From: Pseudonocardia bannensis
GTDB taxonomy: Bacteria > Actinomycetota > Actinomycetes > Mycobacteriales > Pseudonocardiaceae
Reading direction: 5' to 3'
NCBI RefSeq assembly: GCF_012911875.1
Contig: NZ_JAAXKZ010000002.1
Span: forward strand, 1 to 64,000
Length of the DNA stretch: 64,000 nucleotides
This document shows positions 1-7,047 of this stretch, one piece after another (position 1 is the first letter of the stretch; every line of letters begins with the position of its first letter). Below the pieces are notes generated by a model, which saw only the letters and a list, made by a program, of their open reading frames with translations, made no database searches and was not told where the DNA came from. Both the position numbers and the translations under genes were made by a program.

Positions 1-345
1 GGGCAGGGCGGCGAGGGGCGGCGGTAGTTCGTCGTCCGGCGCGGCCAGGACCACCTCGGGAGCGGCGTCCGACACGACATGCCCGAGCTCGCGCTCACCG
101 ATCTTCGGGTTGACCGGGACGGCCGGCACGCCGGCCAGCAACGCGGCGACCACACCGACGGCGGTGTTCAGGCTGGGCGTCGCCCACACCGCCACCCGGC
201 CCCGCCCGGCGAGGCGCCCGGCCAGTCCGCCCGCGACCTCGGCGAGCTCGCGGTAGGTCAGCGCAGCACCGGGGTCGGTACCGAAGGCCAGCGCCCGGCG
301 GTCCGATGGATCGGCCAGCGGGGGAAGCAGGCGCCCGGTGCTCAC
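1..345 (-). CDS. Malonyl-CoA synthetase-like acyl-CoA ligase, N-terminal part (runs off the window)
   Basis: This is the first ~115 residues of an AMP-forming acyl-CoA ligase; the rest lies beyond position 1. Reading from GTG at 345 gives MSTGRLLPPLADPSDRR, then a typical N-terminal adenylate-forming fold. The stretch VAVWATPSLNTAVGVVAALL followed by VPVNPKIGERELGHVVSDA closely resembles the same region of Streptomyces MatB, which makes malonyl-CoA or methylmalonyl-CoA from the free acids, ATP and CoA. The AMP-binding P-loop and the catalytic lysine are outside the window, so substrate choice cannot be tested. No strong Shine-Dalgarno sequence precedes the GTG. A general medium-chain acyl-CoA ligase is the alternative; menE was considered because menC is nearby, but the sequence is more MatB-like. 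Confidence 0.75.
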   Translation of the reverse strand, partial: MSTGRLLPPLADPSDRRALAFGTDPGAALTYRELAEVAGGLAGRLAGRGRVAVWATPSLNTAVGVVAALLAGVPAVPVNPKIGERELGHVVSDAAPEVVLAAPDDELPPPLAALP

Positions 346-448
346 CGCGCACCGTCCGTGATCGGCACCCGGGAGTCGGATCCGCGAGATCCGCGGTCGC
401 CGGCTTCCGGCCGGTGATCAGGTGGGGCTGGGCGCTTCGGGGCGGCGG

Positions 449-1918
449 TCACCCGATCACTTTGCCCGGGTTGAGGATGTCGTGCGGATCCAGGGCCGCC
501 TTGATCGCCCGCTGCATCGCCAGCGCACCCGGCCCGAGCTCGCGGCGCATGCCCGCGCGCTTGAGCAGCCCGACGCCGTGCTCCCCGGTCACGGTGCCAC
601 CGAGGTCGATGGCGGCGATCACGATCTCGTCGAAGGCGGCCTGGGCACGCGCCTTCGCCGCCGGATCGCCGTGCGGGACGATGATCAGCGGGTGCAGGTT
701 GCCGTCGCCGGCGTGCGCGATGTTCGCGACCAACGTCCGGTGCCGGGCCGCGATCTCCTCGACCCGCCCCAGCATCTCGGCCAGTCGGCCCCGCGGCAGG
801 CAGACGTCCTCGGTCAGCACCGCGTCGCCCCGCTGCTCCAGTGCCGGGTAGGCGAGCCGGCGGGCATCGAACAGCGCCTCGGCCTCCACCGGGTCGGTGG
901 ACATCATCGCGTCCTTCGCCCCGGCCGCGACGAACTCGGCGTGGATCGCCTCGGCCTCGGCGCTCGCCGCCGGCTCGGGCAGGTCGGTCTGCGCGAGCAG
1001 CAGCGCCGCCGCGTCCTCCGGCAGCCCGGCCTGCTTCCACTCGTTCACCGCGTGCAGGCAGTGCCGGTCGATCAGCTCGAATGCGGCGGGCTGCAGGCCC
1101 CGCGCCGTGACGGCGGCGACGGCGGCTCCGCAGTCGGCGAGGGTGTCGAAGAACCCGACGACGGTGCGCGGCGGCGTGGCACGCAGCGGCCGCAGCTTCA
1201 CGGTGATCTCGGTGATCACCCCGAGGGTGCCCTCGGAGCCGACCATCAGCCCGGCCAGGTCGTAGCCGGCGACGCCCTTGGCGGTGCGCCGGCCCAGGCG
1301 GACCACCTCCCCGGACGCGGTGACGACCTCGAGCGCGAGCACGTAGTCGCGGGTGACCCCGTACTTCACGCAGCACAGCCCGCCGGCGTTCGTGGCGACG
1401 TTCCCGCCGATGGTCGACCAGGGGGCGCTGGCCGGGTCGGGTGGGTACCACAGGCCCTGGGCGGCGACCGCCGCGCGCAGGTCGTCGTTGACGACCCCGG
1501 GCTGGACGACGGCGAGCCGCTCCCCGGGGTCGATCTCGACGATCTCGCGCATCCGCTCGGTGCACAGCACCACGCACCCGTCGACGGCGTTGGCCCCGCC
1601 GGACAGGCCGGTCCCCGCTCCCCGGGTGACGACCGGGACGCGGGCCGCGGCGCACGCGGTGACCACCGCGGCGACCTCGGCGGTGCTGCGCGGGCGGACG
1701 ACGGCGACGGGGCTGCCGTGGTCGGCCCATTCCGCCTCGTCGTGCACGTAGGGCGCGATGGTGTCGGGGTCGGTGAGCACCCGGTCGGCCGGCAGCGCGG
1801 CGACCAGATCCGACAGCACGGCCGCCCCTGCCGGGTCGTCGGCCGGCGGAGCCGGGACCGGCCCCGGCCCCGGCCCGCCGAAGGGGCGGGCGGGACGCAC
1901 ATCGACGGGCTCCACCAT
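449..1918 (-). CDS. FAD-linked oxidase (glycolate oxidase GlcD / D-lactate dehydrogenase family)
   Basis: A 489-residue flavoprotein of the VAO/PCMH superfamily, which oxidises a 2-hydroxy acid to the 2-oxo acid with FAD. The FAD-binding half shows VVTRGAGTGLSGGANAV, the GGNVATNAGGLCCVKYG loop, GYDLAGLMVGSEGTLGVITE, and a C-terminal oxidase domain ending with HAGDGNLHP and GEHGVGLLKR, all in the order usual for GlcD. Length is normal for the family. The start is taken as ATG at 1918, because upstream codons in the same frame read through the neighbouring gene. The gene follows the renalase-like gene by 10 bases and is probably cotranscribed with it. Substrate (glycolate, D-lactate, D-2-hydroxyglutarate) cannot be decided from sequence. 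Confidence 0.9.
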   Translation of the reverse strand: MVEPVDVRPARPFGGPGPGPVPAPPADDPAGAAVLSDLVAALPADRVLTDPDTIAPYVHDEAEWADHGSPVAVVRPRSTAEVAAVVTACAAARVPVVTRGAGTGLSGGANAVDGCVVLCTERMREIVEIDPGERLAVVQPGVVNDDLRAAVAAQGLWYPPDPASAPWSTIGGNVATNAGGLCCVKYGVTRDYVLALEVVTASGEVVRLGRRTAKGVAGYDLAGLMVGSEGTLGVITEITVKLRPLRATPPRTVVGFFDTLADCGAAVAAVTARGLQPAAFELIDRHCLHAVNEWKQAGLPEDAAALLLAQTDLPEPAASAEAEAIHAEFVAAGAKDAMMSTDPVEAEALFDARRLAYPALEQRGDAVLTEDVCLPRGRLAEMLGRVEEIAARHRTLVANIAHAGDGNLHPLIIVPHGDPAAKARAQAAFDEIVIAAIDLGGTVTGEHGVGLLKRAGMRRELGPGALAMQRAIKAALDPHDILNPGKVIG

Positions 1919-1928
1919 GTGCGCGACG

Positions 1929-2873
1929 CTAACCGGTGAGCCGCCGGCGGGCCACCTCCCGGCCGAGCAGGGTGCCCGACCGCCAGGCCGTCTCGATCCG
2001 GGCACTCCCCCAGCCGTCGCCGGCCAGGCCGATCCCGTCGTCGGTGAGCAGGAACGGCTCGTCCCGGTCGGACTCGGGCGCGGCGAAGCGCCACCGGTGC
2101 GCGTTCGTCCACTCCGGAGCGTGCTGCAGGTCCAGCAGGTCCTGCATGGCCTCGACGACCTCGGGCACCGCGGCGTCCGGGTCCTCGTCGTGGCGACGGG
2201 CCACGGCACTCGTGGTGTGCGCGACCAGCACCGGGGCGCCGTCGCCACGGCGGTCCCCGTCGTCGGCGATCAGTGACAGCACCGGGTGGTCGTTGACGAA
2301 CGCGGCGGGCAGTTCGGTCCACTCCCGGAGCGGGTAGCGGGCCGTGACCGCCACCACCGGACGCCAGGTGCGGCCGGTGACGGCCGCTGCGGCGCACGAC
2401 GACGGATCGAGCAGCCGCGCCGCCTGTGGATCGGGCATCGCGAGCACCACGGCATCGGCCGGCCGACCGTCGACCACCGGACCGGGGCCCACGTGGCGCA
2501 CCTCGTGTCCCAGCTCGACGTCGAGGCCTGCCGCCAGCTCGGCGACCAGGCTGCGCAGCCCGTGCGAGGCGGCCCAGCGCATCGGCCCGGGCGAGCGCCG
2601 CCGGCCCCCGGGACCGAGGACGGCGAGTTCCGAGGTCCACGGCCGGGCCAGGCCCGCCGTCCGCCAGCGGCCGACGACCTCGGCGAACTCCGGGTCACGC
2701 ATCGTGAAGTACGCGGCCCCGTAGTCGACCTCGCGGCCCTCCATCTCCTTGCTGGCCATCCGCCCGCCGACCCTGTCGGCCCGGTCGAGCACACGGACGC
2801 CGACACCGGCGGCCCGCAACTCCACGGCGCAGGCGATGCCGGCGAGCCCGGCCCCCACCACGACGACGGACAT
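1929..2873 (-). CDS. Renalase-like NAD(P)/FAD-dependent amine-oxidase-fold protein
   Basis: A 314-residue flavoprotein. The N-terminus SVVVVGAGLAGIACAVEL is a Rossmann dinucleotide-binding motif, followed by an acidic strand end and DRVGGRMAS, the second FAD signature of the amine-oxidase fold. The body (VDYGAAYFTMRDPEF) and the short length match bacterial renalase-like oxidoreductases, which oxidise isomeric dihydro-nicotinamides; that activity is inferred from family only. The ATG at 2873 places the motif directly at the N-terminus. A GTG at 2912 would add 13 residues unlike the family and was not chosen. It sits 10 bases upstream of the FAD-linked oxidase and probably shares its transcript. 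Confidence 0.8.
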   Translation of the reverse strand: MSVVVVGAGLAGIACAVELRAAGVGVRVLDRADRVGGRMASKEMEGREVDYGAAYFTMRDPEFAEVVGRWRTAGLARPWTSELAVLGPGGRRRSPGPMRWAASHGLRSLVAELAAGLDVELGHEVRHVGPGPVVDGRPADAVVLAMPDPQAARLLDPSSCAAAAVTGRTWRPVVAVTARYPLREWTELPAAFVNDHPVLSLIADDGDRRGDGAPVLVAHTTSAVARRHDEDPDAAVPEVVEAMQDLLDLQHAPEWTNAHRWRFAAPESDRDEPFLLTDDGIGLAGDGWGSARIETAWRSGTLLGREVARRRLTG

Positions 2874-2972
2874 GATGGATTCAGCGTAGGGCCCGGTCGG
2901 CGCCCCGCCCACCTCCCGCGCCGCCGTCCCCGGCCGACGGACTCATCGCCGGCCAGGGCGGCGGAGCACCGC

Positions 2973-3938
2973 TCAGCCTGCTCGACGCGGATCGATGAGG
3001 GCCGACACGCGGGCCAGGCGGCCCGACCACCAGTGCGCACGCTCCGGGCCGGCGGCCACGTCGGCACGGCGAACCGGCTCCGGCGCGGCGCGGCGCACCG
3101 GCAACCAGCCGTCGACGGGTCGCAGCTCCTCGACCGGGTCCACGACGTCCTCGCGCAGCAGTGCACGGGTGCCGAGCCCGCACGCGAAGTCCAGTTGCGG
3201 CAACGCGGCCGCGAGCGCGATCTCCGCCGCCAGCCCGACGCTCGTCTCCAGCGCGGACGACACCACGCAGGGCAGCCCGCAGGCCTCCGCCACGGCCAGG
3301 GCCCGGCGCACCCCGCCGAGCGGGGCGCACTTGAGCACCGCGACGTCGGCCGCCTCGGCGACCGCCACCCGCAGCGGATCCTCGGCTCGGCGGATCGACT
3401 CGTCCGCGGCGATCCGCACGTCCACCCGCCGCCGGACGGCGGCGAGCTCGTCGACGGTGACGCACGGCTGCTCGACGTACTGCAGTCCGCCCGCGGCCCG
3501 GTCCAGTGCCCGGATCGCGGTCACCGCCTCGTCGACGTCCCAGCGCGCGTTGGCGTCGACCCGGACGGCACCGGCCGGGCCCAGCGCGTCGCGGACCGCG
3601 GCGACCCGTTCGAGATCGGCCGGCAGCGAGCCCGGTTCGTCGGCCACCTTGACCTTGGCCGTCGCGCAGCCCGACGCGACGACCATGGCGTGCGCCCGCT
3701 CCGGGACGACCGCCGGGACGATGCAGTTCACCGGGATCCGCTCGCGGACCGGCTCGGGCCAGCCGTCGTGCGCCGCCTCGAGCGCCGCGGCGAGCCACGG
3801 CGCGGCCTCGGCGTCGTCGTACTCGGGGAACGGGCAGAACTCGCCCCAGCCCGCCGGGCCCGCGAGCAGCATCCCTTCACGGACGCTGATCCCGCGGAAC
3901 CGGGTGGTCGTCTCGATCGCGTAGACGTCGGCCTGCAC
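2973..3938 (-). CDS. menC: o-Succinylbenzoate synthase
   Basis: A 321-residue enolase-superfamily enzyme that dehydrates SHCHC to o-succinylbenzoate in menaquinone synthesis, in the cytoplasm. Visible catalytic features are the lysine pair KVKV (residues 95-98), the metal ligands in VDAN (D128), E156 and ADES (D179), and the second lysine in VLKCAPLGG (K203), in the order expected for MenC. Length is normal for actinobacterial MenC. The start is GTG 3938, with a -10-like TAGGTT eight bases upstream on the minus strand, so the message may be leaderless. No other men gene lies in this window, so it is an isolated menaquinone gene among oxidoreductases. Confidence 0.9.
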   Translation of the reverse strand: MQADVYAIETTTRFRGISVREGMLLAGPAGWGEFCPFPEYDDAEAAPWLAAALEAAHDGWPEPVRERIPVNCIVPAVVPERAHAMVVASGCATAKVKVADEPGSLPADLERVAAVRDALGPAGAVRVDANARWDVDEAVTAIRALDRAAGGLQYVEQPCVTVDELAAVRRRVDVRIAADESIRRAEDPLRVAVAEAADVAVLKCAPLGGVRRALAVAEACGLPCVVSSALETSVGLAAEIALAAALPQLDFACGLGTRALLREDVVDPVEELRPVDGWLPVRRAAPEPVRRADVAAGPERAHWWSGRLARVSALIDPRRAG

Positions 3939-3946
3939 GCCGGGAG

Positions 3947-3952
3947 AACCTA
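3947..3952 (-). promoter_or_regulatory. Putative -10 element of menC (leaderless)
   Basis: Minus-strand TAGGTT ends eight bases before the GTG start of menC. The spacing would place transcription initiation at or next to the start codon, the same arrangement as many genes in this window. No convincing -35 box is visible. Confidence 0.45.
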
Positions 3953-3962
3953 CGCCGGACGG

Positions 3963-5438
3963 TCAGACCAGCAGCTCGTGGTCCGCCGGATCGATCTTGC
4001 GGGTGCGCTTGCGGAAGTTGAACGTGTAGTCCGGCCACAGCGTCCGGTTCCTGCCGTGCTCGTCGAGGTACCAGCTCGCGCAGCCGCCCTGGGTCCACAC
4101 CGACTTGTCCAGCTTGCGCTGGATCGCGGCGTTGAAGGCGTCCTGCCGGTCGCGGACCGTGTCGATGGCCCGCGCCCGGTGCCGGTCGGTCACCTGCATG
4201 GCGTCGACGATGTAGTTCACCTGAGACTCGATCATGTAGACCATCGAGCTGTGCCCGAGGCCGGTGTTCGGCCCGACGATGAGGAACAGGTTCGGGAAGC
4301 CGGACACGGTGGTGCCGAGCAGCGCCTCGACGCCGTCGCGCCAGACGTCGCCCAGCTTGACGCCGTCGCGGCCGGTGACGGCGACCTGGCTCATCCCGTC
4401 GGCGACCTTGAACCCGGTGCCGAAGATGATCGTGTCGACCTCGTGCTCGCGGCCGTCGGCGGTGACCACCCCGGTCTCGGTGATCCGGACGATCTCATCC
4501 GTCTCGACGGCCACGTTGTCCCGACGTAAGGCCGGGTAGTAGTCGTTCGACAACAGGATGCGCTTGCAGCCGATGGTGAAGTTCGGCGTGACCTTGGCCC
4601 TCAGCTCCGGGTCGCCGGCGAACTTGCGGTCGAGGTACTTGTGCGCGAACCGCTCGACCAGCTTCATGTACCTGGGGTTCAGGAACCCGCCGACCAGGGC
4701 CTCGTGCCGCCAGTACAGCGCCGTGCGGTTGAGCTTCTGCAGGAGCGGGAAGCGGGCGAAGAGCGTCCGGGCGCGCTCGCTGATGGGGCGGTCGGGCTTG
4801 GGCAGCACCCACGGCGCCGTCCGCTGGAACAGGGTCAGCGAGGCGACCTCGGGGGCGATGGCGGGCACGAACTGGATCGCGCTGGCCCCGGTGCCGATCA
4901 CCGCGACGCGCTTGCCCGTCAGGTCGTGGGAGTGGTCCCACTGCGCGGAGTGGAAGGCCGTGCCGGCGAAGCGGTCGAGGCCTTCGATCTCGGGCACCGA
5001 GGGCTCGTGCAGCGCGCCGGTGCCCCAGATGACGAAGCGCGCCCGGATCGTCGACCCGTCGGCGGTGCGGACGTCCCAGTGCGTGCCGTCCCACTCCGCG
5101 CCGGTGACCGTGACGCCGTAGCGGATCCGGTCACGCAGCCGGTAGTGGTCGGCGACGTCCTCCAGATACGCGCGGATCTCCGGCTGCCGGGCGAACGTGC
5201 GCGTCCAGTTCGGGTTCTGCCGGAAGGAGAACGAGTACAGGTGGGACTCGACGTCGCAGGCGCAGCCGGGATAGGTGTTGTCCCGCCAGGTGCCGCCGAG
5301 GGTGTCGCCCTTCTCCAGGATGACGAAGTCGCGGCGCCCCGCCTCGTCCAGCTTCACCGCGGCGCCGAGGCCGGCGAACCCGCTGCCGACGATGACGACC
5401 TCGGTGACGTCCCCGCTCAGCGGGACCTGCTCGCTCAT
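3963..5438 (-). CDS. Flavin-containing Baeyer-Villiger monooxygenase (type I)
   Basis: A 491-residue NADPH- and FAD-dependent monooxygenase that inserts oxygen next to a carbonyl, giving an ester or lactone. Two Rossmann motifs are seen: GSGFAG near residue 18 for FAD and GTGASA near residue 182 for NADPH. Between them is the BVMO fingerprint FAGTAFHSAQWDH (157-169), which fits FxGxxxHxxxW. GTWRDNTYPG is the usual flavin-loop sequence. Length is at the short end of the family, typical of actinobacterial members. The ATG at 5438 is preceded by GGGAGGAGCG. The gene is divergent from a TetR regulator across a double palindrome, so repression by that protein is likely. Substrate unknown. Confidence 0.93.
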   Translation of the reverse strand: MSEQVPLSGDVTEVVIVGSGFAGLGAAVKLDEAGRRDFVILEKGDTLGGTWRDNTYPGCACDVESHLYSFSFRQNPNWTRTFARQPEIRAYLEDVADHYRLRDRIRYGVTVTGAEWDGTHWDVRTADGSTIRARFVIWGTGALHEPSVPEIEGLDRFAGTAFHSAQWDHSHDLTGKRVAVIGTGASAIQFVPAIAPEVASLTLFQRTAPWVLPKPDRPISERARTLFARFPLLQKLNRTALYWRHEALVGGFLNPRYMKLVERFAHKYLDRKFAGDPELRAKVTPNFTIGCKRILLSNDYYPALRRDNVAVETDEIVRITETGVVTADGREHEVDTIIFGTGFKVADGMSQVAVTGRDGVKLGDVWRDGVEALLGTTVSGFPNLFLIVGPNTGLGHSSMVYMIESQVNYIVDAMQVTDRHRARAIDTVRDRQDAFNAAIQRKLDKSVWTQGGCASWYLDEHGRNRTLWPDYTFNFRKRTRKIDPADHELLV

Positions 5439-5458
5439 CTCGCGCTCCTCCCGATCTC

Positions 5459-5487
5459 GTTACCGGCGGTAAGTTACCACGGGTAAC
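5459..5487. promoter_or_regulatory. Double palindromic operator between the BVMO and tetR genes
   Basis: Two adjacent inverted repeats are seen. The first has TTACC (5460-5464) and GGTAA (5468-5472) around GGC. The second has GTTACC (5473-5478) and GGTAAC (5482-5487) around ACG. Their centres are 14 bases apart. Tandem TTACCnnnGGTAA boxes in a divergent TetR intergenic region are what a TetR dimer pair would bind; the second box overlaps where a -35 element of tetR would lie. Confidence 0.8.
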
Positions 5488-5497
5488 CTACTTGCGG

Positions 5498-5503
5498 TAG
5501 AGT
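5498..5503 (+). promoter_or_regulatory. -10 element of the tetR gene (leaderless)
   Basis: TAGAGT is followed by exactly six bases and then the GTG start of tetR at 5510. Initiation would fall on the start codon. The double TTACC operator lies immediately upstream, consistent with autorepression. Confidence 0.6.
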
Positions 5504-5509
5504 CTTCTC

Positions 5510-6106
5510 GTGGAGACCAGCACACCCCGCCGCAGGGTCGGTCGCGCCGAGCGCGAACGCCAGATCCTCGACGCGGCCGTCGCCGTGTTCTCCGAGCGGG
5601 GGTACCAGAACGCGTCGATGGACGCCGTCGCGGAACGGGTCGGGGTCACCAAGCCCGTCGTCTACACCCATTTCGGCTCCAAGGAGGGCCTGCTGCTGGC
5701 CTGCGTCGCGCGGGCCCGTACCGACCTGCTCGAGGTCACCGCGGCCGCCGCGGCCGCCGCCCAGGGGTCCGAGGACATGCTGCGGCAGGGCACGAAGGCC
5801 TTCTTCGACTACCTCGACACCCAGCGTCCGGCGTGGACGCTGCTCTACTCCGAAGCCGCCATCTCCGCGGGCGCAGGCCCCGCGCTGGAGGAGATCCGCG
5901 CCCAGCAGACCGACTTCATCGCCGCGCTGCTCGCCACCCAGGCCCCCGACGCCGACCCCCAGCGGCTCGCCGGCTGGTCGCAGGTGATCGTCGGCGCGTG
6001 CGAGCGGCTGGCCCTGTGGCGCGGGCAGGACCCTCGCGTCAGCAGCGAACAGGCCACCGAGTACCTCATGGACCTGGCCTGGACGGGCCTCGCCCACCTC
6101 CGGTGA
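5510..6106 (+). CDS. TetR family transcriptional regulator
   Basis: A 198-residue repressor. Residues ~12-58 form the TetR helix-turn-helix: ERERQILDAAVAVFSERGYQ, then SMDAVAERVGVTKPVVYTHFGSKEG. The rest is an all-helical ligand and dimer domain with no recognisable pocket signature. It is divergent from the BVMO gene and is the obvious candidate for binding the two palindromes at 5460-5487, probably derepressing the monooxygenase when a substrate-like ligand binds. The GTG at 5510 is favoured because the -10 box TAGAGT lies six bases upstream and no Shine-Dalgarno sequence is present. Confidence 0.93.
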   Translation: METSTPRRRVGRAERERQILDAAVAVFSERGYQNASMDAVAERVGVTKPVVYTHFGSKEGLLLACVARARTDLLEVTAAAAAAAQGSEDMLRQGTKAFFDYLDTQRPAWTLLYSEAAISAGAGPALEEIRAQQTDFIAALLATQAPDADPQRLAGWSQVIVGACERLALWRGQDPRVSSEQATEYLMDLAWTGLAHLR

Positions 6107-6170
6107 GCGGATGGCGCCGTTCCGGCACCCGTTGCCGCGCACGACCTGCGAAGCGGCAGAATCGGTACCG

Positions 6171-6914
6171 ATGACGACGACGGCACCACGGCTGCTGCAG
6201 GTGCGGCGCAGCGAGCAGATCACCCCGCGGATGATCCGCGTGACCCTCGGCGGCGAGGAACTGGCCGGCTTTCCCGGCGAGGGACCGGATCGGCGGATCA
6301 AGATGTTCTTCCCGGTCGAGGGCCAGGAACGCCCCGCGATCCCGCGCGCGAGCACCGGCGGCCCCGTCTGGCCCACCGGCGAGGCCCGGCCCGCGATCCG
6401 CACCTACACCGTCCGCCGCTTCGACGCGGGCGCCGGCGAGCTCGACGTCGACTTCGTACTGCACGAAGGGCACGGCCCCGCCGCGGCGTGGGCGCGCGCT
6501 GCGGGCCCCGGCGCCTGGGTCGGGGTGTCGGAGCCCGGCGGGCGCTACGTGCCGGACCCGGCCGCGACGTTCCACCTGATCCTCGGGGACGAGACCGCGC
6601 TGCCGGCCGTCGCGACGGTGCTCCAGGCACTACCGGCCGGTGTCCCGGCGCTCGCGTTCCTCGAGGTCGCCGACACCGACGAGGAGCAGCGGCTGCCCGG
6701 ATCCGCGGAGATCCACTGGGTGCACCGCGGGGGCCGCGAGGCCGGGACGCCGCTGGTCGAGACCGTCCGCGCCGCGGAGCTGCCCGACGGGGCCGGGCAG
6801 GCCTGGCTCGCCGGTGAGTCGGCCGCGGTCCGCGACCTGCGCAAACACCTGCTCGACGACCGCAAGCTCGACCGCCGCGCCGTCTACGCCACGGGCTACT
6901 GGCGCCTGCGCTGA
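6171..6914 (+). CDS. Siderophore-interacting protein (ferric-siderophore reductase, FAD-dependent)
   Basis: A 247-residue cytoplasmic flavoprotein of the SIP/ViuB family, which reduces imported ferric siderophores to release iron. The FAD-binding N-terminal barrel contains RTYTVRRFD, the RxYT flavin motif. The C-terminal half ends with AWLAGESAAVRDLRKHLL and YATGYWRLR, both typical of the family. Length is normal. The ATG at 6171 was chosen over an in-frame ATG at 6111 because family homology begins at MTTTAPRLL and a -10-like CAGAAT lies eight bases before it. No siderophore biosynthesis or uptake gene is adjacent, so the partner siderophore is unknown. Confidence 0.92.
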   Translation: MTTTAPRLLQVRRSEQITPRMIRVTLGGEELAGFPGEGPDRRIKMFFPVEGQERPAIPRASTGGPVWPTGEARPAIRTYTVRRFDAGAGELDVDFVLHEGHGPAAAWARAAGPGAWVGVSEPGGRYVPDPAATFHLILGDETALPAVATVLQALPAGVPALAFLEVADTDEEQRLPGSAEIHWVHRGGREAGTPLVETVRAAELPDGAGQAWLAGESAAVRDLRKHLLDDRKLDRRAVYATGYWRLR

Positions 6915-6926
6915 CCCCTGCCGCCC

Positions 6927-7032
6927 GCATCAAGGCTCCACAACGCGCCCGCAGCAGCAGCCCCCACTGCGTCAAGGCTCCACAACGCGCCCGCAGTAGC
7001 CCGTCGATCGCGTCGAGGGTCCACAACGCGGT
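6927..7032. repeat. Three imperfect direct repeats, ~42-bp period
   Basis: Units start at 6927, 6969 and 7010. The shared core is GCGTCAAGGCTCCACAACGC, with the first unit reading GCATC and the third GCGTCGAGGGTCC. The first two are followed by GCCCGCAG. The array fills the space between two convergent genes, so it lies at both 3' ends. No terminator hairpin with a T-run was seen in it. Confidence 0.85.
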
Positions 7033-7047
7033 CGGCGGTGGGGGCGG

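Noticed and set aside
1-345. menE (o-succinylbenzoate-CoA ligase) because menC is nearby
   Set aside because: The N-terminal sequence is much closer to MatB-type ligases, and two unrelated flavoprotein genes lie between it and menC.
422-1939. A plus-strand frame of about 500 codons
   Set aside because: It is antisense to the FAD-linked oxidase, which shows complete GlcD motifs; the plus-strand product is low-complexity Gly/Arg/Asp.
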